Positions 1-6,971 are shown, counted from the stretch's first letter. The stretch is DNA of 9,723 nucleotides from Pseudomonas sp. (GCA_007117785.1 SKFV01000132.1:1-9723); one strand, 5' to 3'. The notes: generated from the letters alone by a model not told the origin. Numbers and translations: made by a program.

Positions 1-52
1 AGCTACAAGCTACAAGCTACAAGCTACAAGCTACAAGCTACAAGCTACAAGC
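1..52. repeat. Heptanucleotide tandem array (AGCTACA)7
   Basis: Seven perfect head-to-tail copies of AGCTACA fill positions 1-49, followed by a partial AGC. The array may continue to the left of the window. It lies in the 3' flank of hslU; on the hslU-sense strand the unit reads TGTAGCT. From memory, heptamers of the TAGCTTG/CAAGCTA type are common between genes in Pseudomonas genomes; I could not search for this. Copies are identical, which suggests recent slippage or active maintenance. Confidence 0.95.
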
Positions 53-94
53 AACGGCGTCAGGGTATGCCGGTCGCTTGCGGCTGGTAGCTGG
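35..94 (-). repeat. Imperfect inverted repeat formed by the heptamer array, 3' of hslU
   Basis: Bases 35-52 (last heptamers) are complementary to 76-93 at about 15 of 18 positions plus one G-T wobble, leaving a 23-nt loop. The right arm reads like decayed GCTTG-type heptamers in the opposite orientation. Transcribed from the minus strand it lies about 10 nt after the hslU stop, so it could fold as a 3'-end hairpin. There is no obvious U-run within the window, so calling it an intrinsic terminator would be a guess. Confidence 0.55.
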
Positions 95-103
95 TTACTT
101 CAT

Positions 104-1444
104 TCAGAGGATATAGCGCGACAGGTCTTCGTTGACTGCCAGCTCACCCAGGTGCTTGTCGACATAGGCGGCATCGACCACCAGCGGTTGTTCTTTCTGC
201 TGGCTGGCAAGGTCGGCTGCACTGTAGGAGACTTCCTCCAGCAATCGTTCAAGCACGGTATGCAGGCGGCGAGCACCGATATTCTCGGTTTTTTCATTCA
301 CCTGCCAGGCAATTTCAGCCAAGCGGGTTATGGCGTCCGGCGCAAATTCCAGCGTCAGGCCTTCGGTTGCCATCAGGGCACGGTATTGCTCGGTCAGCGA
401 GGCGTCGGGCTCGGTGAGGATGCGTTCGAAGTCGCCCGGTGACAGGGATTGCAGTTCGACCCGGATCGGCAAGCGGCCCTGCAGCTCGGGGATCAGGTCC
501 GACGGCTTGGTCAGGTGGAAGGCGCCGGAGGCGATAAACAGGATATGATCGGTTTTGACCATGCCGAACTTGGTGTTGACCGTGCAGCCTTCGATCAGCG
601 GCAGCAAGTCACGCTGCACACCTTCGCGGGATACATCGGCACCGCTGCCACTGTCGGCGCGTTTGCTGACCTTGTCGATCTCGTCGAGGAAGACGATGCC
701 GTTCTGCTCGACCGCGTCGATGGCGCGGCTTTTGAGTTCGTCTTCATTGACCAGCTTGGCTGCTTCTTCGTCGCGAATCAGTTTGAAGGCATCGCGGACC
801 TTGAGGGTACGGGTCTTCTTGCGCCCTTTGCCCATATTGGAAAACATGCTCTGCAATTGGCTGGTCATCTCTTCCATGCCTGGCGGGGCCATGATGTCGA
901 CACCCACCGGCATGTCATTGACGTCGATATCAATGTCCTTGTCGTCCAGTTGGCCTTCACGCAGGCGCTTGCGGAATAGCTGGCGGGTGTTGCTGTCCTC
1001 GCGCACTGGCTCATCGCTGGTGCCCTGGCGGGGTGGCGGCAGCAGGGCATCGAGGATCCGTTCTTCGGCAAGATCTTCGGCGCGATGGCCGACCTTGGCC
1101 ATGGCCTGCTCGCGCAGCATCTTGATCGCGGCGTCGATCAGGTCGCGGATGATGGATTCGACATCACGGCCGACATAGCCAACTTCGGTAAACTTGGTTG
1201 CTTCCACCTTGATAAAGGGGGCTTGGGCCAGTTTCGCCAGCCGACGGGCAATTTCGGTCTTGCCGACACCGGTCGGGCCAATCATCAGGATATTCTTTGG
1301 CGTGACTTCGGCTCGCAGGTTGTCGGGCAATTGCTGGCGCCGCCAGCGGTTACGCAAGGCAATGGCGACCGCCCGCTTGGCATCTTGCTGGCCGATGATA
1401 TGGCGGTCGAGTTCATGCACGATCTCTCGGGGTGTCATGGACAT
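104..1444 (-). CDS. hslU: ATP-dependent protease ATPase subunit HslU (ClpY)
   Basis: AAA+ unfoldase of the cytoplasmic HslVU protease; it forms hexamers that unfold substrates and feed them into the HslV dodecamer. The 446-residue protein has all expected parts. Walker A GPTGVGKT is at 56-63 and the substrate-gripping pore loop GYVGRD at 89-94. A variable intermediate (I) domain spans roughly 110-240. Walker B VFLDEID is at 251-257 and the sensor-2 arginine motif GARR at 390-393. The C-terminal tail ends SRYIL, the segment known in this family to insert into HslV and activate it. The frame is open upstream to 1531, but family proteins begin MSMTPREIV, matching the ATG at 1442-1444; a GGA lies 9 nt upstream. 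A second ATG two codons later is possible. The gene follows hslV after 19 nt and is surely co-transcribed with it from the heat-shock-type promoter near 2044-2070. Confidence 0.98.
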   Translation of the reverse strand: MSMTPREIVHELDRHIIGQQDAKRAVAIALRNRWRRQQLPDNLRAEVTPKNILMIGPTGVGKTEIARRLAKLAQAPFIKVEATKFTEVGYVGRDVESIIRDLIDAAIKMLREQAMAKVGHRAEDLAEERILDALLPPPRQGTSDEPVREDSNTRQLFRKRLREGQLDDKDIDIDVNDMPVGVDIMAPPGMEEMTSQLQSMFSNMGKGRKKTRTLKVRDAFKLIRDEEAAKLVNEDELKSRAIDAVEQNGIVFLDEIDKVSKRADSGSGADVSREGVQRDLLPLIEGCTVNTKFGMVKTDHILFIASGAFHLTKPSDLIPELQGRLPIRVELQSLSPGDFERILTEPDASLTEQYRALMATEGLTLEFAPDAITRLAEIAWQVNEKTENIGARRLHTVLERLLEEVSYSAADLASQQKEQPLVVDAAYVDKHLGELAVNEDLSRYIL

Positions 1445-1463
1445 GGTGTGGTTTCCGGGCGCC

Positions 1464-1994
1464 TCAGGTATTGGCGTCCAGCTCCTCGATGGTCTGGTTG
1501 CGGTTGGTATAGATACAGATGTCGCCGGCAATGTTCAGGCTGGTTTCGACAATCTCGAGTGCGGACAGTTCGGTGTGCTGCAAGAGTGCGGTGGCGGCGG
1601 CCTGGGCATAGGGGCCGCCCGAACCGATAGCAATCAGGCCATGCTCCGGTTCGATCACATCGCCATTGCCGGTAATGATCAGGGATGCATCCTTGTTGGC
1701 AACGGCCAGCAGGGCTTCCAGCTTGCGCAGGGCACGATCGGTGCGCCAGTCCTTGGCCAACTCGACCGCCGCGCGGACCAGGTGGCCCTGATGTTTTTCC
1801 AGTTGTGCTTCAAAGCGTTCAAACAGCGTGAAAGCGTCTGCGGTACCGCCGGCAAAACCGGCAATGACCTGGTCTTTGTATAACCGGCGTACCTTGCGGG
1901 CATTGCCTTTCATCACGGTATTGCCAAGTGAAACCTGGCCATCGCCACCGATAACGACTTTGCCGTGGCGGCGGACGGAAACAATAGTAGTCAC
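1464..1994 (-). CDS. hslV: ATP-dependent protease peptidase subunit HslV (ClpQ)
   Basis: Proteasome-beta-like threonine peptidase, catalytic core of HslVU. The start is GTG at 1992-1994. A strong AGGAG sits 6 nt upstream, and this start gives M-TTIVSVRR, so removing Met exposes the N-terminal threonine nucleophile required in this family. The frame extends further upstream (to 2069), but that extension would bury the catalytic threonine and runs through the promoter, so it is rejected. In mature numbering Asp17 (GGDGQ) and Lys33 (NARKV) are in place, as is the downstream GSGG. Length is 176 aa, normal for the family. The motif GFAGGTADAFTLFERFE (47-63) is typical of proteobacterial HslV. First gene of the hslVU pair, 98 nt after the SPOR gene stop, with its own heat-shock-like promoter in that gap. 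Confidence 0.98.
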   Translation of the reverse strand: MTTIVSVRRHGKVVIGGDGQVSLGNTVMKGNARKVRRLYKDQVIAGFAGGTADAFTLFERFEAQLEKHQGHLVRAAVELAKDWRTDRALRKLEALLAVANKDASLIITGNGDVIEPEHGLIAIGSGGPYAQAAATALLQHTELSALEIVETSLNIAGDICIYTNRNQTIEELDANT

Positions 1995-2043
1995 GCGCAA
2001 CTCCTGCTGGATTGAGTGGGGGAATGCGGATCCGAAAGGTAAA

Positions 2044-2070
2044 TATTGGGGCGCGACCGGGCATTTCAAG
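2044..2070 (-). promoter_or_regulatory. Sigma32 (heat-shock) type promoter for hslVU
   Basis: On the minus strand CTTGAAA (2070-2064) is followed after 12 nt by CCCCAATAT (2051-2043). The accepted RpoH consensus is CTTGAAA, 11-16 nt, CCCCATNT, so the -35 is exact and the -10 nearly so. Transcription would begin about 8 nt past the -10, giving a 5' leader of roughly 40 nt before the GTG of hslV. hslVU is a known RpoH regulon member in E. coli, which supports the call. Confidence 0.8.
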
Positions 2071-2077
2071 CCCGGTC
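2055..2077. repeat. Perfect 8-bp palindrome around the hslV -35 box
   Basis: Arms GACCGGGC (2055-2062) and GCCCGGTC (2070-2077) are separated by 7 nt. On the minus strand that interval reads TTGAAAT and holds the -35 element. The same sequence lies 18-40 nt after the SPOR gene stop and could fold as an RNA hairpin in read-through transcripts, but no T-run follows, so it is not a classic terminator. Confidence 0.85.
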
Positions 2078-2094
2078 AGTCAGTCGGGGCAGGA

Positions 2095-2706
2095 TTAATC
2101 GCGGCCGTTGCGCCGTTGCAGCAGCAGATTGTCGAAGCCATTGCCGGCCAGCGTGCTCTGTGCCTGGTTGAGCTTTTCGCGGTCGTGGAAGGGGCCGACC
2201 TGTACCCGGTACCAGGTGTCACCATCACTCAGGCGGGCGGGCTCCAGTTGTACATTGAGCCCAAGCAAAATGATTTGCGCGCGTACCCGGACCGCATCGC
2301 TCTGTTTGCGGAAAGAGCCGGCCTGAAGGAAGAAGCGTGTATCACTGGCCACTGGTGCACTGTCTGCAGTGGTGTCGGTGTCCGGGGTAACCACAGGCGT
2401 GGCAGGTTTTTCCGGGACGGCCGACTCGGGCACCATGACTTCCGATTCCGGCAGCAGGGTGTAGAACTCGTAACGCGTCTCGCTGCGCGGAGGCGTGCTG
2501 GGCTGAGCTGGCTGTGCCGCCGGGCGTGGTGGCGTGCTGTCACGCTGCACTGACTGGTTGCCGGGTTCCAGCTGTAGTAACAGGGTGGCAAAAACGCCGA
2601 TCACCAGACCGCCAAGCAGCCAGGCCCAGCCAGGCATGGCGCGTCTGGGGGCTGCTTGTGCGCGGCTGGCGCCGCGACGGGGGGCGGGTTTGCGTCCTTT
2701 GGCCAT
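2095..2706 (-). CDS. Membrane-anchored SPOR-domain protein (FtsN-like architecture)
   Basis: A 203-residue protein with a basic cytoplasmic N-terminus (1-24, rich in Lys/Arg/Pro/Ala) and one membrane segment at about 25-46 (GWAWLLGGLVIGVFATLLL). A Pro/Thr-rich periplasmic linker (58-122) contains RYEFYTLLPESEV, and a SPOR domain spans about 124-199 (FFLQAGSF near its start, WYRVQVGPF in the middle). SPOR domains bind glycan strands stripped of stem peptides at division septa, so a role at the cell envelope or septum is likely. I would not name it ftsN: it is shorter, and this family sits next to argS and hslV in Pseudomonas genomes, where as I recall it is annotated as hypothetical or SPOR-domain protein. 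ATG at 2704-2706 begins 4 nt after the argS stop. The nearest GGAG lies about 13 nt upstream, so translational coupling to argS is probable. Confidence 0.93.
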   Translation of the reverse strand: MAKGRKPAPRRGASRAQAAPRRAMPGWAWLLGGLVIGVFATLLLQLEPGNQSVQRDSTPPRPAAQPAQPSTPPRSETRYEFYTLLPESEVMVPESAVPEKPATPVVTPDTDTTADSAPVASDTRFFLQAGSFRKQSDAVRVRAQIILLGLNVQLEPARLSDGDTWYRVQVGPFHDREKLNQAQSTLAGNGFDNLLLQRRNGRD

Positions 2707-2710
2707 GGCT

Positions 2711-4456
2711 TTACATACGCTCCAGCGTGTTGATTCCGAGCAGATTAAGGCCTTGAGCCAGGGTACGTCCAGTCAGTGCAGCCAGACGCAGGCGGCTATC
2801 GCGCTGTGCAGGCTCCTCGGCGGCGAGGATCGGGCATTGCTCGTAAAAGCTGGAAAAACGGCCGGCCAGTTCATAGAGATAGGTGCAGAGCACATGGGGC
2901 GTCCCTTCGCGGCCAGCATACTCCAGCGTCGGGATGAACTGGGCCAGATGGGCACCCAGATCGACTTCGGCTTCGGCGTCCAGCTGCAGAGGTGCCAGGC
3001 CATCGAGGTCTTGCATGCTGCGCTCATGCTTGCGGAAAACGCTGGCAACGCGGGTGTAGGCATACATCAGATAGGGTGCGGTATTGCCTTCAAAGCTGAG
3101 CATCTGCTCGAAATTGAAGTTGTAGTCACTGCTGCGGTGCTTGGACAGGTCGGCATACTTGACGGCGCCAATACCGACCGCGCGGCCGATCTGTTGCAGT
3201 TCAGCTTCGCCCAGCTCCGGGTTCTTGCCCTGTACCAGCTTGTAGGCACGCTCTTCAGCTTCATCGAGCAGGTCAATCAGTTTCACTGTGCCGCCATCGC
3301 GGGTCTTGAACGGTTTGCCGTCGGCGCCGTTCATGGTGCCGAAGCCCATATGCTCGAGTTGCATGTCTGGCGGCACGAAGCCGGCCTTGCGGGCAACGGC
3401 AAAGACTTGCTGGAAATGCAGGGCCTGGCGCTGATCGACGAGATACAGGGCGCGGTCGGCCTGCAATTCCTTGGCGCGATAACGCATGGCCGCCAGATCG
3501 GTAGTGGCATACAGGTAGCCGCCTCCGGCCTTCTGCACGATCACCGGCAATGCCTTGCCTTCGCTGTTCCTGAATTCATCAAGGAACACACATTGAGCAC
3601 CGGCGTCTTCGGTCAGCAGACCTCTATTGCGCAACTGCACAACGATATCGGCCAGCTGATCGTTATAGGCGCTTTCGCCTCGCACATCAGCCGTGGTCAG
3701 GCTGACGCCGAGTCGGTCATAGACAGCCTGGCAGTGGCCAAGGGAAATCTGGTTGAAACGTTGCCACAGGGTCAGGCATGCCGGATCACCAGCCTGCAGT
3801 TGTACCACGCGCTGGCGCGCGCGCTCGGCAAAGTCCGGGCTCTGGTCGAAACGCTGCTTGGCCTGGCGATAGAAGTTTTCCAGGTCGCCCAGCTCGGCCT
3901 GGTCATCCACGCTGTGTTCTTCCAGGTAGGCCAGCAGCATGCCGAACTGGGTGCCCCAGTCGCCGACATGGTTCTGGCGGATCACTTCGTGGCCGAGAAA
4001 ACCGAGAATACGGGCAATGGCATCACCAATGATGGTCGAGCGCAGATGGCCGACGTGCATTTCCTTGGCCAGATTGGGCGAGGAGTAGTCGATTACCACC
4101 CGTTGTGCCGGCTGAGGCTGGCGCGCGCCCAGTTGCGGGTCATCCAGTGCCTGCTGCAGTTGACTGGCCAGCCAGGTGCTGTCCTGAAAAAAGTTGATAA
4201 AGCCGGGGCCGGCGATAGTCACGCTGGCGATTGCCGGGTCGGCGGGCAGAGCGGCGACCAGCTTGTCTGCCAGTTCCCGCGGTTTCAGGCCGGCCGGCTT
4301 GGCCAGCATCATGGCCAAGTTGCTGGCGAAATCACCGTGCGTCTTGTCGCGGGCATTTTCGACCTGAATGCGCGGACTGAGGTCGGCGGGCAACTCTCCC
4401 TGCTGTTGCAGGGTGGTGACGGCTTGGGCGAGCAACTGACTGATAAGGTTTTTCAT
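2711..4456 (-). CDS. argS: Arginine--tRNA ligase (ArgRS)
   Basis: Cytoplasmic class I aminoacyl-tRNA synthetase that charges tRNA-Arg with arginine using ATP. The 581-residue protein is of normal length. An N-terminal Add1-type domain (about 1-110) is followed by the catalytic Rossmann domain with SSPNLAKEMHVGHLRST, whose HVGH (134-137) is the HIGH signature. The region GADGKPFKTRDGGTVKL (377-393) stands where other class I enzymes have KMSKS; ArgRS characteristically lacks the canonical second lysine. The C-terminal DALR anticodon-binding domain (about 455-581) ends LGINTLERM. Start ATG 4454-4456 matches the conserved N-terminus MKNLI; the Shine-Dalgarno region is weak. It lies 74 nt after priA, with a sigma70-like promoter in that gap, and probably forms a transcription unit with the SPOR gene 4 nt downstream. 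Confidence 0.98.
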   Translation of the reverse strand: MKNLISQLLAQAVTTLQQQGELPADLSPRIQVENARDKTHGDFASNLAMMLAKPAGLKPRELADKLVAALPADPAIASVTIAGPGFINFFQDSTWLASQLQQALDDPQLGARQPQPAQRVVIDYSSPNLAKEMHVGHLRSTIIGDAIARILGFLGHEVIRQNHVGDWGTQFGMLLAYLEEHSVDDQAELGDLENFYRQAKQRFDQSPDFAERARQRVVQLQAGDPACLTLWQRFNQISLGHCQAVYDRLGVSLTTADVRGESAYNDQLADIVVQLRNRGLLTEDAGAQCVFLDEFRNSEGKALPVIVQKAGGGYLYATTDLAAMRYRAKELQADRALYLVDQRQALHFQQVFAVARKAGFVPPDMQLEHMGFGTMNGADGKPFKTRDGGTVKLIDLLDEAEERAYKLVQGKNPELGEAELQQIGRAVGIGAVKYADLSKHRSSDYNFNFEQMLSFEGNTAPYLMYAYTRVASVFRKHERSMQDLDGLAPLQLDAEAEVDLGAHLAQFIPTLEYAGREGTPHVLCTYLYELAGRFSSFYEQCPILAAEEPAQRDSRLRLAALTGRTLAQGLNLLGINTLERM

Positions 4457-4497
4457 GGGCGTTTGACGGATCCGCTGGGCCTTGAAGAAAACCCGTT

Positions 4498-4526
4498 ATT
4501 ATCCGCGCTTGGCAGGCAGATGCCAA
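4498..4526 (-). promoter_or_regulatory. Sigma70-like promoter for argS
   Basis: Minus strand: TTGGCA (4526-4521), a 17-nt spacer, then GATAAT (4503-4498), each one mismatch from consensus with the optimal spacing. The predicted start is near 4491, leaving a leader of about 35 nt before the argS ATG. The -35 begins 4 nt after the priA stop codon, so argS can be expressed independently of priA. Confidence 0.65.
4509..4526. repeat. Short inverted repeat in priA-argS gap
   Basis: TTGGCA (4509-4514) and TGCCAA (4521-4526) form a perfect 6-bp inverted repeat with a 6-nt loop, immediately after the priA stop. One arm is the -35 box of the argS promoter. No T-run follows on the minus strand, so it is unlikely to terminate priA transcripts efficiently; it may just be a chance dyad. 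Confidence 0.6.
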
Positions 4527-4530
4527 ACAT

Positions 4531-6744
4531 TCAGAACATATCCAGCGGATCGATATCCAGTGACCAGCGAACCTTGCGTCCCAGCGGGTCCTGTTCCAGC
4601 TGCGGTAACAGCTGGTGCAACAGGGTGTGCAAGGGCGCGCGCTGGTCGGCCTGGAACAACAACTGTGCACGGTAGCGACCGGCCCGGCGCTCCATTGGCG
4701 AGGGTACCGGACCCAGCAGTTCGACGGCCAGTTGCTGGGATGCCTGCAGGCACTCGGCAGTGGTGCAGGCTTGCTCAAGGAAGCTGCTGACCTGCGCCGG
4801 TGTCGTCGACTCGGCACGCAGCAAGGCCATAAAGCTGAAGGGCGGCAGGTTGGCACTGCGTCGGGCTGCCAGTTCGCTGCGTGCAATGGCGGCGTAACCC
4901 TGTTCGGTCAGGTCGAGCAGCAGCGGATGATCAGCCATATGGGTCTGGATCAGTACCTGCCCGGGTTTATCGGCGCGTCCGGCACGTCCGGCGACCTGGG
5001 TAATCAGTTGGGCCATGCGCTCTGGGCCGCGAAAGTCGGCTGAGAAAAGCCCGCCGTCCGCATCCAGGATGGCGACCAGGGTGACATTGGGGAAGTGATG
5101 CCCCTTGGCGAGCATCTGGGTACCGACCAGCAGGCATGGGCCGCCGGCATGAATCTGCTTGAGTAGTTGCTGCATGGCCTGTTTGCGCGAGGTGCTGTCG
5201 CGGTCAATGCGTACCACCGGGGTATGTGGAAAACACTGCTTCAGGTGCTCTTCACTGCGCTCGGTGCCAGCGCCGACCGGGCGTAGATCCTCACTCTTGC
5301 ATTTGGGGCAGTGGTGATCCAGTGGGCGCTGGCTGTCGCAGTGGTGACACTGCAGATAGGTGGGTGATTGATGTACCGTCATGCGCGCGTCACAGCGCGT
5401 GCACTCGGCAATCCAGCCGCAGTCGTGGCACATCAGGGTTGGGGCAAACCCTCGTCGGTTGAGAAATACCAGCACCTGATTGCCCTTACCCAGATGTTCG
5501 CCGATGGCCTGCAGCATGGGCTGCGACAGGCCACCCTGCAGCGGACGGCTGCGGATATCCAGGCAATGCATCTGAGGTGGCTGGGCGTCACCGGCACGTT
5601 GCAGCAGGCGCAAGTGCTGGTAGCGACCACTGTCGGCATTGTGCAGGCTTTCCAGTGCCGGGGTAGCGGAGCCAAGGATGATCCCGCAGTTTTCCAGACG
5701 TGCGCGATACACCGCCAGATCACGCGCGTTGTAGCGCAGGCCGTCCTGCTGTTTATAGGACAGGTCATGCTCTTCGTCGATAATGATCAGTCCGGGATTG
5801 GCCAGCGGGGTAAACACCGCTGAGCGGGTGCCGATGACAATGCCTGCTTCACCATTGCGCGCTGCCAGCCAGGCATCCATACGCTCACGGTCATTCAGGC
5901 CGGAATGCAGAATAACCACGGGGACGCTGAATCGCTGACGGAAACGCTCCAGTGTCTGCGGTGTCAGACCGATTTCCGGAATCAGTACCAGGGCCTGCTT
6001 GCCCTGGCGCAAGCAGTGCTCGATGGCCTGTAGGTAGACTTCAGTCTTGCCGCTACCGGTAACGCCTTCCAGCAGCCAGCAATTGAAACCGGTAGCGGCG
6101 ATGATCGCATCCAGCGCGGCTTGCTGCTCGCTGTTGGCGGTCAAAGGCGCTTCACGTAATAAAGGCAGCGGTTCGTTGCTGTGATGAGGGGATTGCCGTA
6201 GTTGTTTTACCAGGCCCTTTTTTTCCAGTGTCTCCAGGGTGTCACGCTGCAGACCCCATTGGCCGAGCAGGGCGTGGGACAGCCCGTGTGGATGTTGCGC
6301 GAGTAGCTGCACCGCCTGCTTTTGCCGTGGCGCACGGCTGATGGCGGGGTGTTCCGGATAGGCACCCGGTAGTAGCTGCCAGAGTAATTGCTGGCGCGCC
6401 AATGCCGGTTCGCCCTGGCGCAGCAGTGTTGGCAGTGCGCAGCTCAGGGTGTCGCCCAGGCTATGTTGGTAATAGCTGGCGGTCCAGCGACAGAGTTGCC
6501 ACAGGGTGTCGGGTAAAACCGGCTCCAGGTCGATTACTTCGCTGGCGCTTTTCAGTTTATCCGCTGGCACCGAGCTTTGATCTCTGACCGCGACGACAAA
6601 GCCGACCAGTTGCCGCCGACCAAAAGGTACCCGCACGCGCACGCCAGGGCGCAGGCTGTCGCTGGTGATACCACGCGGAGCGCGGTAATCGAACAGGCGG
6701 CGCAAGGGTGAGGGCAGGGCAATCTGCAGGATGACATCGGACAT
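4531..6744 (-). CDS. priA: Primosomal protein N' / replication-restart helicase PriA
   Basis: Superfamily 2 DNA helicase (3'-5') that recognises stalled or repaired forks and D-loops and starts reloading of the replicative helicase. The 737 residues match the family's usual length (about 730-740). The N-terminal 3'-DNA-binding domain is followed by a winged-helix region. Walker A GVTGSGKT is at 227-234, DEEH (Walker B) at 323-326, GSATPALES at 358-366, motif V GTQMLAKGHHFPNV at 541-554 and motif VI QVAGRAGR at 583-590. Eight zinc-ligand cysteines lie in four CxxC pairs (439/442, 448/451, 466/469, 479/482), as needed for the primosome-assembly zinc sites. The start chosen is ATG 6742-6744 (MSDVILQIALPSPLRRLFDY), with AAGGA 7 nt upstream; the open frame reaches 6804 but that part is not family-like. 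It is transcribed divergently from rpmE. No convincing promoter hexamers were found for it. Confidence 0.98.
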   Translation of the reverse strand: MSDVILQIALPSPLRRLFDYRAPRGITSDSLRPGVRVRVPFGRRQLVGFVVAVRDQSSVPADKLKSASEVIDLEPVLPDTLWQLCRWTASYYQHSLGDTLSCALPTLLRQGEPALARQQLLWQLLPGAYPEHPAISRAPRQKQAVQLLAQHPHGLSHALLGQWGLQRDTLETLEKKGLVKQLRQSPHHSNEPLPLLREAPLTANSEQQAALDAIIAATGFNCWLLEGVTGSGKTEVYLQAIEHCLRQGKQALVLIPEIGLTPQTLERFRQRFSVPVVILHSGLNDRERMDAWLAARNGEAGIVIGTRSAVFTPLANPGLIIIDEEHDLSYKQQDGLRYNARDLAVYRARLENCGIILGSATPALESLHNADSGRYQHLRLLQRAGDAQPPQMHCLDIRSRPLQGGLSQPMLQAIGEHLGKGNQVLVFLNRRGFAPTLMCHDCGWIAECTRCDARMTVHQSPTYLQCHHCDSQRPLDHHCPKCKSEDLRPVGAGTERSEEHLKQCFPHTPVVRIDRDSTSRKQAMQQLLKQIHAGGPCLLVGTQMLAKGHHFPNVTLVAILDADGGLFSADFRGPERMAQLITQVAGRAGRADKPGQVLIQTHMADHPLLLDLTEQGYAAIARSELAARRSANLPPFSFMALLRAESTTPAQVSSFLEQACTTAECLQASQQLAVELLGPVPSPMERRAGRYRAQLLFQADQRAPLHTLLHQLLPQLEQDPLGRKVRWSLDIDPLDMF

Positions 6745-6790
6745 CCATGGTTCCTTTATGACGCGGTGGTGGCGGGCGGTGTTGCCGCCT

Positions 6791-6819
6791 GCAGATGGTA
6801 GCATTGACCGGCCATCTGC
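6791..6819. repeat. Perfect 8-bp dyad in priA-rpmE region
   Basis: GCAGATGG (6791-6798) and CCATCTGC (6812-6819) are exact reverse complements separated by 13 nt. Arm centres are 21 bp apart, two helical turns, as expected for a site bound by a dimeric regulator. It sits just upstream of the rpmE -35 and within the probable priA leader, where it could alternatively fold as RNA. Confidence 0.6.
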
Positions 6820-6826
6820 GTGATGC

Positions 6827-6854
6827 TTGCGTCTGTGCCGGATTCTGTTATTAT
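6827..6854 (+). promoter_or_regulatory. Probable sigma70 promoter for rpmE
   Basis: TTGCGT (6827-6832), a 16-nt spacer and TATTAT (6849-6854). The -10 differs from consensus at one position and the -35 matches its first three bases. A start near 6861 would give a 5' leader of about 110 nt, long for a ribosomal protein gene and compatible with leader-based control. Confidence 0.5.
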
Positions 6855-6861
6855 CGCCGGC

Positions 6862-6971
6862 CTATTTTCCGGTCCCTCTGCGCTTGTATCGGGTCTGGTG
6901 GTTGAACATTGATAAGGTGCGGTGCCAAGCCAGGTTGGTTTGGTGGCGGCACACGACACGAGGATTTACCG
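6862..6971 (+). promoter_or_regulatory. rpmE 5' leader with stable hairpin (possible L31 autoregulatory leader)
   Basis: The leader contains a 9-bp stem with a GGT triloop: 6924-6932 pairs with 6936-6944, with two G-U pairs among Watson-Crick pairs. It ends about 27 nt before the rpmE ATG, and AGGA lies in the single-stranded part after it (6961-6964). Autogenous control of rpmE by bL31 through its leader is reported in E. coli, and L31 leader motifs are described for gammaproteobacteria. Whether this sequence matches that motif I cannot test here. Confidence 0.4.

Larger units (their letters stand above)
6745..6971. promoter_or_regulatory. Divergent priA-rpmE control region
   Basis: A 227-nt gap between divergently transcribed priA and rpmE. 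From the priA side it holds the priA Shine-Dalgarno, then a GC-rich 5-bp hairpin (GGCGG 6775-6779, CCGCC 6785-6789). Next come a perfect 8-bp dyad (6791-6819), the rpmE promoter (6827-6854) and the rpmE leader with its hairpin. I could not identify a priA promoter: minus-strand GATAAT at 6856-6851 has no -35 at proper spacing. Confidence 0.6.

Noticed and set aside
1..52. Heptamer array as a CRISPR
   Set aside because: Units are 7 nt and directly adjacent with no spacers; no cas genes nearby.
449..1178. Open frames on the plus strand opposite hslU (449-979, 555-1178)
   Set aside because: Shadows of the hslU coding bias; low-complexity translations and no ribosome binding sites or family signatures.
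1445..1531. N-terminal extension of hslU upstream of MSMTPREIV
   Set aside because: It overlaps the end of hslV, lacks family similarity, and the start at 1444 matches orthologues.
2055..2077. GC-rich palindrome as an intrinsic terminator of the SPOR gene
   Set aside because: Stem is good but no T-run follows on the minus strand; its centre is the heat-shock -35 box, a better explanation of its importance.
2534..4675. 713-codon open frame on the plus strand opposite argS
   Set aside because: It is fully antisense to argS, whose family identity is certain. Its translation shows no recognisable domain, and such long antisense frames are common opposite GC-rich genes.
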